Positions 4,935 to 12,843 are shown, counted from the first letter of the stretch. The stretch: DNA of 16,453 nucleotides from Desulfobacterales bacterium (GCA_030629475.1 DAOVOU010000006.1:1-16453), one strand, 5' to 3'. The notes: a model not told the origin generated them from the letters alone. Translations and numbers: made by a program.

Positions 4935-7244
4935 ATGATGAAATGCCGTGTCGGCCCGGACGAGCCTATAGTTTCACTGAGACTGGCGGTAAACGGTATC
5001 GTACAGGGAGTTGGATTTCGTCCGTTTGTCTATCAACTGGCACACCATTACGGGCTTAAGGGAAAGGTTGCCAATACCTCTTCCGGGGTAACGATCCATA
5101 TTGAGGGAAGCGAACAAAGAATTCAGGCCTTTGTCCAGGATCTTACCGGGAAAAGCCCGCCTCTTGCCCACATTACTGAAATCTCAAGCTCTTACGAACC
5201 GGCCACGGGGCATGAAAGATTTACGATTCAGGCGAGCCAACGCCGATCTTCTCGACGGACCCTAATTTCGCCAGATATGGCTATATGCGATGATTGTCTG
5301 CGAGAGCTGTTTGATCCAAAAGACCGTCGCTACAAGTATCCTTTCATCAACTGTACCAATTGTGGCCCACGCCATACCATCATAGACGATATCCCCTACG
5401 ACCGGCCAAATACCTCCATGAAACATTTTAAAATGTGTCAGCAATGCCAGAAAGAATATGATGATCCGGTCAATCGCAGGTTTCATGCCCAGCCGAACGC
5501 CTGTGCAGCTTGTGGCCCAAACGTTGCCCTTTATGACAACCGTCGCGCTTCAGTTCTGGCTCGAGATCTTATCAAAAGGGCAGCAGAGCTTCTGAAAAAA
5601 GGGTATATTGTTGCAACAAAAGGTTTGGGCGGATTCCACCTGGCCGTGGATGCCGAAAATAGTGATGCGGTTATCCGTCTGAGGCAAAGGAAACACCGGG
5701 AAGAAAAACCGCTCGCGCTGATGTCCTACGACCTTGACCGAATTCGCAGATATGCCCACATCGAATCAGACGAAGAGGTGCTTCTGACCTCGCCACAGCG
5801 TCCAGTCGTCCTCCTGAAAAAGAAGTATGCGAATCCCCTTTCCCCTGAAATCTCGCCGCGTAATAGAAACTTCGGGGTAATGCTCCCATACACCCCGCTT
5901 CATTATCTCCTTTTGAGCTATGATTTCACAGCACTGGTCATGACCAGCGGAAATATAAGCGAGGAGCCCATCGCTATTGATAATCAAGATGCCTTTGAAC
6001 GCCTTGGCGACATTGCCGATTATTTCCTGATTCACAATCGGGACATCTATCTGCGCAGCGACGATTCCATCGTCAGGAGGGTCGATGGGGCAACCCGATT
6101 TATCCGCCGATCAAGGGGCTACATCCCCACCCCTGTTTTCCTTAAAGAAGAGGTTCCGCAGATACTTGCCTGCGGGGCGGAGTTGAAGAATACGGTCTGC
6201 CTCACGAAGGGAAAGAATGCTTTTCTCAGCCAGCACATGGGGGATCTGGAGAATCTTGAGACATATCGTTTTTTTGAGTTGACTGTGAGGCATATGAAAC
6301 GAATCCTTGACATTGCTCCCCAAATTGCAGCCTATGACCTTCATCCTGACTATCTCAGCACCCGCTACGCCCAAGGACTAAAAGGCATAAAAAGGATCGC
6401 CGTGCAACATCACCATGCACACATCGTAAGCTGCATGGCGGAAAACAGGCTCAACGGTCCGGTCATAGGGCTCTCTTTTGATGGAACAGGCTATGGAACA
6501 GACGGTCGTATATGGGGAGGAGAGGCGCTAATCGTCGAGACACATCAATTTACGCGTGCGGCCCACCTCGCCTATCTCCCGATGCCGGGCGGTGCGGCAG
6601 CAATTAGAGAGCCGTGGCGAATGGCCGTAAGTTATCTTTACAACGCTTTCGGCGAAGGATTCCTTAACCTGAAACTCCCCCTTTTTCAGGATGTTGAGAA
6701 AAAAAAGATCAAAATCATCCTGCACATGATCTCCAAAAAGGTGAATTCCCCTCAAACCTCCAGCCTCGGCCGTCTTTTTGACGGAATCGCTGCGATCCTC
6801 GGTATCAGAAAGAGGGTGGCTTACGAAGGACAGGCCGCCATGGAGCTGGAGATGACTATGGGCAAAGAGACAGAGGAATCCTATGACTATGAGTGGGAAC
6901 GGGGAAAAGACTCGTACCAGGTACTCGTTCATCCGATAGTATGTGGTGTGGTAAGGGATATGGAAAAGGGCCTTGAAGCCTCTGACATCAGCAGCAAATT
7001 TCACGTGACTCTGATCCGATTGTTTTCCGACCTTTGCACAGTTTTACGTCAAGAGACCGGCCTGGATCGTGTAGTCCTAAGCGGCGGGGTCTTTCAAAAT
7101 GCAACCTTGCTGGCCGGCCTGAGAAAGGCCCTGGAAGAAAAAGATTTTCAGGTCTTCACCCATTCTCTTGTCCCGTGCAACGACGGAGGGATCTCTTTGG
7201 GACAGGCGGTCGTGGCGGCCGCTATTGCCAAATCTCTGGATTGA
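4935..7244 (+). CDS. hypF: Carbamoyltransferase HypF (hydrogenase maturation)
   Basis: Uses carbamoyl phosphate and ATP to transfer a carbamoyl group to the C-terminal cysteine of HypE, the precursor of the cyanide ligands. From ATG 4935 the product has 769 residues, the normal length. Domains in order: acylphosphatase-like (about 13-100, VNGIVQGVGFRPFVYQL); two zinc-finger units (C118, C121, C140, C143 and C168, C171, C190, C193); YrdC-like domain (about 205-390, KGLGGFHLAVDA and RKHREEKPLALM); Kae1-like domain with metal site HHHAH at 492-496, SFDGTGYGTDG and LSGGVFQN near the end. The frame is open to 4761, but that stretch is repeat DNA with no family similarity, so the ATG pair at 4935/4938 is preferred. 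The stop overlaps the hypD start (TGATG). Confidence 0.95.
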   Translation: MMKCRVGPDEPIVSLRLAVNGIVQGVGFRPFVYQLAHHYGLKGKVANTSSGVTIHIEGSEQRIQAFVQDLTGKSPPLAHITEISSSYEPATGHERFTIQASQRRSSRRTLISPDMAICDDCLRELFDPKDRRYKYPFINCTNCGPRHTIIDDIPYDRPNTSMKHFKMCQQCQKEYDDPVNRRFHAQPNACAACGPNVALYDNRRASVLARDLIKRAAELLKKGYIVATKGLGGFHLAVDAENSDAVIRLRQRKHREEKPLALMSYDLDRIRRYAHIESDEEVLLTSPQRPVVLLKKKYANPLSPEISPRNRNFGVMLPYTPLHYLLLSYDFTALVMTSGNISEEPIAIDNQDAFERLGDIADYFLIHNRDIYLRSDDSIVRRVDGATRFIRRSRGYIPTPVFLKEEVPQILACGAELKNTVCLTKGKNAFLSQHMGDLENLETYRFFELTVRHMKRILDIAPQIAAYDLHPDYLSTRYAQGLKGIKRIAVQHHHAHIVSCMAENRLNGPVIGLSFDGTGYGTDGRIWGGEALIVETHQFTRAAHLAYLPMPGGAAAIREPWRMAVSYLYNAFGEGFLNLKLPLFQDVEKKKIKIILHMISKKVNSPQTSSLGRLFDGIAAILGIRKRVAYEGQAAMELEMTMGKETEESYDYEWERGKDSYQVLVHPIVCGVVRDMEKGLEASDISSKFHVTLIRLFSDLCTVLRQETGLDRVVLSGGVFQNATLLAGLRKALEEKDFQVFTHSLVPCNDGGISLGQAVVAAAIAKSLD

Positions 7245-8326
7245 TGAAACACATCGACGAATACCGGGACCCAGAACTCTCCCGCAAGATAGTGGATAAG
7301 ATCAGGGCCATAAGCCGGAAAAGAGTCAGATTGATGGAGGTGTGCGGGACCCATACCATGGCCATCTTTCGGAGCGGCATCCGGGCGCTGCTGCCGGAAA
7401 CCATTACACTCCTTTCCGGACCGGGTTGTCCTGTATGCGTAACCTCTCAGCAAGAGATCGACGCCTTCATAAAAGTGGCAAGGGTAAAGGATGTCATAGT
7501 AGCCACCTTCGGGGATCTTATGAGGGTGCCCGGCACCCATTCTTCATTGCAAAAAGAACGGGCCAAAGGGAAAGAAATCCAGATTGTGTACTCGGCATTT
7601 GACGCCCTTGATCTTGCCGAAAGTAATCCCCAAAAAGACGTAGTCTTCCTCGGTATAGGGTTCGAAACCACCGCCCCCACGATCGCTGCTTCTATAATGG
7701 AGGCAGAAAAGAGGGAATTAGATAACTTTTCCGTGCTTTCCGCTCACAAGCTGGTCCCTCCAGCACTGAGTGCGCTCATGACAGCAGATGATGTGAGAAT
7801 TGACGGCTTTATCTGTCCTGGCCACGTTTCCGTGATCATCGGGACCAGGGCCTACGTTCCGGTGGTCGAAAAATACCATATCCCCTGCGTGGTCTCAGGG
7901 TTTGAACCGGCAGACATCTTGCAATCCATCTATATGCTGGTAAAACAGACAGAGACCGGAGATGCGACACTCGAAAACGAATACCGCCGGGCAGTAGCTT
8001 TTGAAGGGAACAAAAAGGCCAGACAAATCATGTACAAGGTCTTTGAGCCGACTGATGCTCGCTGGCGCGGAATCGGGACCATCCCGCAAAGCGGGCTGAA
8101 AATCCGAAGGGAATTTGATTCCTTTAATGCAGAAAAAAGGTTTGACCTTTCAGTGCCTGATTCAAAGGAACCAAAAGGGTGCGCCTGTGGTGAAATACTC
8201 ATGGGGATGAAGACCCCGCCGGAGTGTCCGCTATACAACGAGGTATGCACACCGAGCCACCCCGTGGGCCCCTGCATGGTTTCAACTGAAGGCACCTGTG
8301 CTGCTTACTATAAGTACGATGCATGA
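7244..8326 (+). CDS. hypD: Fe-S scaffold protein HypD (hydrogenase maturation)
   Basis: With HypC it holds the iron on which two cyanides and one CO are assembled. The 360-residue product begins MKHIDEYRDPE. Key motifs: LMEVCGTHTMAIFRSG with Cys34; SGPGCPVCVT with Cys62 and Cys65; VATFGDLMRVPGT; GIGFETTAPT; and a C-terminal 4Fe-4S cysteine set (C313, C315, C328, C335, C344, C352) in GCACGEILMG, ECPLYNEVC and GPCMVSTEGTC. The start is fixed by the TGATG overlap with hypF; upstream extensions in this frame would lie inside hypF and have no HypD similarity. No strong ribosome binding site is seen, so translation is probably coupled. It overlaps hypA by eight bases. Confidence 0.96.
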   Translation: MKHIDEYRDPELSRKIVDKIRAISRKRVRLMEVCGTHTMAIFRSGIRALLPETITLLSGPGCPVCVTSQQEIDAFIKVARVKDVIVATFGDLMRVPGTHSSLQKERAKGKEIQIVYSAFDALDLAESNPQKDVVFLGIGFETTAPTIAASIMEAEKRELDNFSVLSAHKLVPPALSALMTADDVRIDGFICPGHVSVIIGTRAYVPVVEKYHIPCVVSGFEPADILQSIYMLVKQTETGDATLENEYRRAVAFEGNKKARQIMYKVFEPTDARWRGIGTIPQSGLKIRREFDSFNAEKRFDLSVPDSKEPKGCACGEILMGMKTPPECPLYNEVCTPSHPVGPCMVSTEGTCAAYYKYDA

Positions 8327-8660
8327 ACTTTCCATTGCCCAAAGTCTGCTCACGATCGTTCAAGATGAAAGCAAAAAGCATGGGATTGTGCGGGTTACCC
8401 GAGTGCATGTTCGAATAGGAACGCTGTCCGCCATTGTCCCTGAGGCCCTGAGCTTTTCTTTTGAGGTGATCTCAGAGAGGACTGTAGCCGAAGGTGCCGC
8501 ACTCGACATAGAAGTTGTGCCTGCCAGGGGACGTTGCGATGATTGTAACATTGACTTTAAAATCGATACCTCTTTGTTTCTTTGTCCTCAATGTGGCGGA
8601 ATTGCCAGTGAAATTGTCTCCGGAAAAGAGCTTGAGATAACCCATATCGAGGCAGAGTAA
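8319..8660 (+). CDS. hypA: Hydrogenase nickel-insertion protein HypA
   Basis: Nickel metallochaperone that works with HypB and docks on the hydrogenase large-subunit precursor. The 113-residue product begins MHELSIAQSLL; Met1, His2 and Glu3 belong to the N-terminal nickel site. A structural zinc site is formed by C73, C76, C89 and C92 (CDDC and CPQC). Length is exactly that of the family. The start is fixed by His2: seven in-frame codons upstream (from 8298) would bury the nickel site and are rejected. It overlaps the end of hypD by eight bases. Confidence 0.96.
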   Translation: MHELSIAQSLLTIVQDESKKHGIVRVTRVHVRIGTLSAIVPEALSFSFEVISERTVAEGAALDIEVVPARGRCDDCNIDFKIDTSLFLCPQCGGIASEIVSGKELEITHIEAE

Positions 8661-8667
8661 GTAGTAG

Positions 8668-8694
8668 TTTGCCGTTAGGGCAAAGGGTTTCCCT
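8668..8694 (+). promoter_or_regulatory. Small alternative hairpins over the hypE ribosome binding site
   Basis: aaaggg at 8682-8687 is the probable ribosome binding site of hypE. It lies between two possible small stems: tttgcc/ggcaaa (8668-8673 with 8679-8684) and aggg/ccct (8684-8687 with 8691-8694, ending directly at the ATG). They share base 8684 and both cover part of the binding site. Whether they regulate translation is unknown. Confidence 0.35.
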
Positions 8695-9705
8695 ATGAGC
8701 ATAGACAAAATCCTTCTGGATCACGGAAGTGGAGGAAAGGCATCTCATAGCCTGATTGCTGATCTTTTGGTCCCTGAATTCGAAAACCCGATTCTTGCTC
8801 AACTTGACGACAGCGCCATCTTTGATATTGAAGGAAAGCGGCTTGCCTTTTCGACCGACACGTATGTGGTCGATCCGATCTTTTTCCCGGGCGGAAACAT
8901 CGGAGACCTGGCCGTCAACGGCACGGTTAATGATCTTGCCATGTGCGGCGCAACTCCCCTTTATCTGAGCGTGGGATTGATTATTGAAGAGGGCCTCTCC
9001 ATGGCTGACCTGAAAAAGATACTCAAGGCCATGAGAGAAGCAGCAAGAAAGGCTGATGTCCTGATTGTCACTGGCGATACCAAGGTAGTGCCGAACGGGG
9101 CAGCAGACAAGATATTTATCAACACCTCCGGGGTTGGACTCATCCCTGAGGGGACAAATATTTCCGGGCATAACGCGCGTCCTGGCGACAAGATCATAAT
9201 AAGCGGAACCATTGCCGACCACGGCATTACTGTATTGACCCAAAGGGAAGGAATGACCTTTGAGTCCCCAATTCAAAGCGATACCGCCCCCTTAAACCAC
9301 ATGGTACGCGAAATGATTGCTGCAAGCGACCAAGTTCATGCCTTGAGGGATCCAACCCGCGGAGGGGTAGGGACGTCGCTGAACGAGATTGCCGCCCAAT
9401 CAAAGGTGGGTATAAAGATTTATGAAGAGGCTCTGCCGATCCGGGAGGAAGTTTCGGGAATATGTGAACTCCTTGGATTTGATCCTCTCTATGTCGCGAA
9501 CGAGGGAAAACTCCTTGCGTTTGTGGGACCTGACGTCTGGGAAAAGGTATTGGAGACAATGAAAGCGAGCGAATACGGAAAAGATGCCTGCATCATAGGA
9601 GAAGTCGTTGCCGATTCTCCCGGCAAAGTCTTTATGAAGACGCGTATCGGCAGCACCCGGATCGTGAACATGCTAACAGGAGAACAACTCCCCCGCATCT
9701 GTTGA
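8695..9705 (+). CDS. hypE: Hydrogenase maturation protein HypE (thiocarboxamide dehydratase)
   Basis: PurM/AIR-synthase-superfamily enzyme that dehydrates the carbamoylated C-terminal cysteine to a thiocyanate, the cyanide donor for the HypCD complex. The 336-residue product has the ATP-binding start ILLDHGSGGKAS (about residues 6-17), LAQLDDSAIF, FSTDTYVV, NDLAMCGATP, GDTKVVP and DPTRGGVG. It ends in the diagnostic PRIC with Cys336 as the terminal residue accepting the carbamoyl group, which shows the gene is complete. It follows hypA after 34 bases and is the last hyp gene. Two hairpins separate it from the convergent rnfB. Confidence 0.96.
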   Translation: MSIDKILLDHGSGGKASHSLIADLLVPEFENPILAQLDDSAIFDIEGKRLAFSTDTYVVDPIFFPGGNIGDLAVNGTVNDLAMCGATPLYLSVGLIIEEGLSMADLKKILKAMREAARKADVLIVTGDTKVVPNGAADKIFINTSGVGLIPEGTNISGHNARPGDKIIISGTIADHGITVLTQREGMTFESPIQSDTAPLNHMVREMIAASDQVHALRDPTRGGVGTSLNEIAAQSKVGIKIYEEALPIREEVSGICELLGFDPLYVANEGKLLAFVGPDVWEKVLETMKASEYGKDACIIGEVVADSPGKVFMKTRIGSTRIVNMLTGEQLPRIC

Positions 9706-9738
9706 CGTTTTTTGCAATAGTCCAACTCCCACTTTTGA

Positions 9739-9757
9739 GTCCCGTTTGAAGCGGGAC
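9739..9757 (+). terminator. Hairpin after hypE, possible weak terminator
   Basis: Six-base stem gtcccg (9739-9744) with cgggac (9752-9757) and a seven-base loop, 34 bases after the hypE stop. It is GC-rich but lacks a T-run on the + strand, so intrinsic termination is only possible, perhaps together with the next stem. Confidence 0.4.
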
Positions 9758-9762
9758 GTTAT

Positions 9763-9785
9763 ATAAAATCGCGCAACGATTTTAT
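9763..9785. terminator. ATAAAATCG hairpin between hypE and rnfB, possible bidirectional terminator
   Basis: Perfect nine-base stem ataaaatcg (9763-9771) with cgattttat (9777-9785), loop of five. The outer pairs are A-T, so each strand has a short T-rich 3' side. The right arm overlaps the TAA stop of rnfB. It lies between convergent operons, where a two-way terminator would be expected. The same sequence type recurs at 12808-12843 and, split, at 16288-16376, so it may equally be a dispersed repeat. Confidence 0.5.
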
Positions 9786-11875
9786 GAAGTGTCTTTATTG
9801 TAGCACGTCAAACAGCACCGCATGCAGCGGTTGGCCTCTTTGAGAGCATCTTCCTCTGTGACCGTCAGGTCCACCTCGGCATAGGTGTGCTGTCTTTCGT
9901 AAGAGCCTGGCTCCAGCTCGGGTTGGGCGATACGCCCCTTTCTTTGTATCCCTTCAATGCTGTCAAAGATCGTACCGGGTATATGACCCTTCATACGTCT
10001 TGAGTCCACACGGAGTCTGGCCGGAGGAAATGCCATATCCTCACCCATCAGGTACTTGTGGATTCCCCTTGCGGCCCGTCTTCCTGCTCCAACAGCCGCA
10101 ACCAAAAGCCCTGGTGGTCCTGCACAGTCGCCGCTTGTGAATACGTAAGGGATGGCTGTTTGATGGGTATCAGAATCATTCACAATCGCACCCCACTTGG
10201 TTTCAAGCCTTGAAACGGCAGTCCCTTCTTCATCCGCAAAGGCAGAATCCGTGGTCTGGCCAATGGCCAGGATAAAGTTATCCAGGGGGATCACGGTCTC
10301 AGAGCCTTCGATCGGCACAGGCTTGCGCCGGCCGCTTGCATCCGGTTCGCCTAACTCATTTTTCAGGTATTCGATACCAGTGAGGATTCCTTCTTCATCG
10401 GTAGTAAACTTGGTCGGGGTACACAGGGTGATAAACTCTATCCCCTCATGTTCGCACGCCTCTATCTCCACCACATTGGCAGGCATCTCCTTGATTGTCC
10501 GCCGATAGAGGCAATAGACCTTCTCAGCGCCCAGGCGAACACTGGACCTCAAGCAATCCATGGCAACATTCCCGCCGCCGATGACCCCAACCCTTTTCCC
10601 GATCGGACACGGGTCTCCCAGACCCTGTCTTCTGAGATAGACCGTTGCCGGGAGAACCCCCTTGACCTTGTCTTCATCAGGTATCCTGGCAGAGGCATGA
10701 TTCATGGCTCCAATCGTCATGAGAACCGCATCAAAGCCGCCTCCCACAAGGGACTCAAGATCAAAATCAACACCGAACTTCACCCCGGTCTTTACTTCGA
10801 TACCGCCGAGACCAAAAATGCGATTAATATCTTCATAAAGGATCTCTTTGGGAAGGCGGTATTCTGGAATACCATAGTAGATCATGCCACCTAACTTGGG
10901 TAACCATTCAAAGATCTTTACCTTGTGGCCAAGGCGTCTCAAATAAAAGGCAGCACTCAAACCGCTGGGGCCGCCACCCACAATGGCCACCTTGTATCCT
11001 GTGTCAGGAGCCACAGGGATCTTGAGGGATGTGCCTTTATTCATCACCCAGTCTGAGCAAAAACGCTTCAATTGATTGATAGAGACCGGATCATCAGCCA
11101 GTGCCCTGCGGCAGGCATCTTCGCACGGATGAGGACAGACCCGGCCTGTAGAAAGGGGCAATGGATTACGTTCCATGACGGTAAGCCAGGCCTTGTCGTA
11201 TTCCCCGCGCTTAATATGGTTGATATATTTGGGGATGTTGACCTCGGCAGGGCAGGTCTGACGGCATGGCGCGAGACGATCAGTAACAAGGTTCATGTGG
11301 AGAAGTCGATCAGAAGGTTTGCGCACCTGCATAATCCCCTTGGGGCATGCCTTTTCACAGGCCCCGCAACCCACGCACTTTTCTTCGTCAACCACAGGAT
11401 ACCCATCAGGTCCAATCTTAAGGGCGTCAAATACACATGCCTTCACGCAACTCCCAAACCCGAGGCAACCCACATCGCAATCCTTGGCCCCTGCATAAAG
11501 CAGGTAGGCAGCCCGGCAATCGTTAACACCCATATAAGAGAATTTCTCAGGTGCCCGAAATCCGCCCGTACAGGTGTTTTGCGACGTGAGCGCCTCGGCC
11601 GCGCCGGCCTCCAGACCTAAAACGGCAGCCACCTTTGCTGCACCATCCGCGCCCGCTACGATACAGGCACTGACAGGCGCTTCACCAGATACCATGGCAG
11701 CAGCACAGGCGCCACAGCCGGTATAGCCGCACCCACCACAGTTGGCACCGGCCAGACAGTCTACCACCAGCGCAATGCGCGGGTCTTCCCACACATAAAA
11801 TATTTTGGAGGCAATCCCCAGCAATGTTCCGGCAACTGCCCCTAAACCCATCATGAGAAGTAAGGCTTCTATCAT
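9782..11875 (-). CDS. rnfB: RnfB fused to a GltD/NfnB-type FAD-NAD(P)H oxidoreductase
   Basis: RnfB is the ferredoxin-facing iron-sulfur subunit of the Rnf complex. Residues 1-195 are RnfB: membrane helix about 4-26, the 4Fe-4S motif C40, C46, C49, C54 (ANCGGCGYTGCG), then ferredoxin-like cysteines C133, C137, C143, C147 and C167, C170, C173, C177. Instead of ending there, the 697-residue protein continues into a complete GltD-like module. This has an N-terminal Fe-S region (C204, C208, C247, C251, C255), FAD Rossmann motif VAIVGGGPSGLSAAFYL (296-312), NAD(P)H motif VGVIGGGNVAMD (429-440) with YRR at 457-459 as in NADPH-using relatives, and the FAD-closing TSGDCAGPPG (580-589). The tail carries C684, C687, C688, C691. 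An aggagg lies five bases before the ATG. It is separated from rnfA by 296 bases of repeats. A sequencing-error fusion is unlikely because one continuous frame covers both parts and family features run through the junction. Confidence 0.93.
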   Translation of the reverse strand: MIEALLLMMGLGAVAGTLLGIASKIFYVWEDPRIALVVDCLAGANCGGCGYTGCGACAAAMVSGEAPVSACIVAGADGAAKVAAVLGLEAGAAEALTSQNTCTGGFRAPEKFSYMGVNDCRAAYLLYAGAKDCDVGCLGFGSCVKACVFDALKIGPDGYPVVDEEKCVGCGACEKACPKGIMQVRKPSDRLLHMNLVTDRLAPCRQTCPAEVNIPKYINHIKRGEYDKAWLTVMERNPLPLSTGRVCPHPCEDACRRALADDPVSINQLKRFCSDWVMNKGTSLKIPVAPDTGYKVAIVGGGPSGLSAAFYLRRLGHKVKIFEWLPKLGGMIYYGIPEYRLPKEILYEDINRIFGLGGIEVKTGVKFGVDFDLESLVGGGFDAVLMTIGAMNHASARIPDEDKVKGVLPATVYLRRQGLGDPCPIGKRVGVIGGGNVAMDCLRSSVRLGAEKVYCLYRRTIKEMPANVVEIEACEHEGIEFITLCTPTKFTTDEEGILTGIEYLKNELGEPDASGRRKPVPIEGSETVIPLDNFILAIGQTTDSAFADEEGTAVSRLETKWGAIVNDSDTHQTAIPYVFTSGDCAGPPGLLVAAVGAGRRAARGIHKYLMGEDMAFPPARLRVDSRRMKGHIPGTIFDSIEGIQRKGRIAQPELEPGSYERQHTYAEVDLTVTEEDALKEANRCMRCCLTCYNKDTS

Positions 11876-11880
11876 TTTTT

Positions 11881-11886
11881 CCTCCT
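11881..11886 (-). promoter_or_regulatory. Ribosome binding site of rnfB
   Basis: On the minus strand this reads aggagg, five bases before the ATG at 11875-11873. A full independent site suits a gene far from its upstream operon partner rnfA. Confidence 0.85.
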
Positions 11887-11950
11887 AAAAAGGACTAACC
11901 TTTCTGGTTCTTCACGGATTAGTGGAAAATAATTTCAATTATCACCACCC

Positions 11951-12077
11951 CAGGTTTCAGGTGTCAGGTTTCGGGTTTCAGGACTGAGAAATGCAATATC
12001 TGAAACTTAATCACTGACACCTGACACCTGAAACCTGACACCTGAAACCTGACACCTGAAACCTGACACCTGAAACC
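11951..12077. repeat. Inverted heptamer-repeat array (CTGAMAC) between rnfA and rnfB
   Basis: On the + strand the right arm (12014-12077) holds nine 7-base units of consensus CTGAMAC, mostly alternating ctgacac and ctgaaac. The left arm (11951-11982) holds about four units in the opposite orientation, one with a single change. The spacer between arms is 31 bases. The arms can form a stem of about 30 bases, which would lie in the transcript between rnfA and rnfB. Non-coding. Confidence 0.85.
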
Positions 12078-12098
12078 AAAAACAAGTCCAGTTGTAGC

Positions 12099-12116
12099 GT
12101 GGGGGCTCTGCCCCAC
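12099..12116. repeat. GC-rich mini-hairpin beside a heptamer array
   Basis: gtgggg (12099-12104) pairs with ccccac (12111-12116) around a six-base loop. It stands next to the TNNTCAA array, as the ggggc/gcccc hairpin at 1587-1599 stands next to the TGGAATNN array. Confidence 0.5.
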
Positions 12117-12131
12117 AAAGCAAGCTCCTGA

Positions 12132-12170
12132 TCCTCAAATATTCAATCATCAATCCTCAATATTCAATCC
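12132..12170. repeat. Heptamer tandem array (TNNTCAA) just after rnfA
   Basis: About five units of the 7-base consensus TNNTCAA with one extra base after the first. The array ends one base before the minus-strand stop codon of rnfA (12172-12174), so it is the immediate 3' flank of that gene. No inverted partner is seen in the window. Confidence 0.65.
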
Positions 12171-12171
12171 A

Positions 12172-12747
12172 CTAAATCATTCCTTTGAACCCGAGAAACG
12201 AAAGGGACATAAATCCAGCCGTAACCAGAGCGATGGAAACATCCTGCAAAGGCCCGGGCACCCTTCCTATGATAATCCGTTCACGCAGGCCTGCAAACAG
12301 AATCAGGGCGAGGCCAAAACCGGCCGGATAGGCTATTGAAGAAACAAGCATTTCCAGAAAGTTGTACTCTTCCTTGATATTGATCAGACACACACCCATA
12401 ACCGCACAGTTGGTCGTAATCAAGGGGAGGAAGATACCCAGCCCCGCATAAAGGGCCGGCATGCTCTTCTTCATGAAGATCTCAACAAACTGAACCAGCG
12501 CGGCGATCACCACGATGAATACGATAGTCCTCATATACTCAAGCCCCAACGGTTTTAAGAAAACCGCCTCGAAAATCCAGGTCACAATACCTGCCAAGGC
12601 AAGGACAAAGACCACGGCCATGGCCATACCCGTAGCGTTGTCCATGCTCTTGGACGTGCCAAGAAAGGGACAGTTGCCCAGATATTGAATTAGCAGGATA
12701 TTGTTGACCAGGATGGCGCCTACGGCCAGTAAGATATAATCTCCCAT
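12172..12747 (-). CDS. rnfA: Rnf electron-transport complex subunit RnfA
   Basis: Integral membrane subunit that with RnfE forms the inverted-repeat pair of six-helix proteins carrying electrons across the membrane. The 191-residue protein has about six hydrophobic segments. Its conserved cysteines are C26 in YLGNCPFLGTS and C114 in LITTNCAVMG, the ligands of the 2Fe-2S cluster shared between RnfA and RnfE. GLRERI in a C-terminal loop is also typical. A gaggag site lies about eight bases before the ATG on the minus strand. It is 92 bases from rnfE and 296 from rnfB, both gaps filled with repeats. Confidence 0.96.
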   Translation of the reverse strand: MGDYILLAVGAILVNNILLIQYLGNCPFLGTSKSMDNATGMAMAVVFVLALAGIVTWIFEAVFLKPLGLEYMRTIVFIVVIAALVQFVEIFMKKSMPALYAGLGIFLPLITTNCAVMGVCLINIKEEYNFLEMLVSSIAYPAGFGLALILFAGLRERIIIGRVPGPLQDVSIALVTAGFMSLSFLGFKGMI

Positions 12748-12766
12748 TTGACTTCTCCTCTATTTG

Positions 12767-12803
12767 GTTGAGTCGTTGAGTTGTCGATTGGTTGAGTCGT
12801 TAG
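12767..12803. repeat. Octamer tandem array (GTYGAGTN) between rnfE and rnfA
   Basis: Four 8-base units of the GTYGAGTN type (one degenerate, gtcgattg) plus a partial unit, the same family as the left arm at 3923-3962 before hypB and on the same strand. No inverted arm is present here; instead the array abuts the ATAAAATCGC hairpin. Confidence 0.7.
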
Positions 12804-12807
12804 CCTT

Positions 12808-12843
12808 ATAAAATCGCTTTGCGATTTTATGAAGCGATTTTAT
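12808..12843. repeat. ATAAAATCGC hairpin at the 3' end of rnfE
   Basis: Perfect ten-base stem ataaaatcgc (12808-12817) with gcgattttat (12821-12830), loop ttt. A second gcgattttat (12834-12843) spans the minus-strand TAA stop of rnfE (12840-12842). Same type and same position relative to the gene end as at 9763-9785. Being inside the rnf operon it is unlikely to be a full terminator; it could attenuate or protect the rnfE end. Confidence 0.6.

Noticed and set aside
6528..7004. Minus-strand open frame opposite hypF (158 codons)
   Set aside because: Shadow of the HypF Kae1-like domain; no recognisable motif or start signal.
7034..7243. Upstream extension of HypD inside hypF
   Set aside because: It would translate 210 bases of hypF in another frame with no HypD similarity; the TGATG overlap gives the expected 360-residue protein.
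10448..11620. Long plus-strand open frames opposite rnfB
   Set aside because: They are antisense to a gene with continuous family motifs, have no family similarity and lack ribosome binding sites.
9782..11875. RnfB fusion as an assembly or frameshift artefact
   Set aside because: The frame is continuous, the linker lies between complete domains, and no duplicated or truncated motif appears at the junction; the possibility remains only until relatives are checked.
11951..12077. CRISPR array or coding tandem repeat between rnfA and rnfB
   Set aside because: Seven-base units without unique spacers, in inverted orientation, and no start codon with a ribosome binding site.
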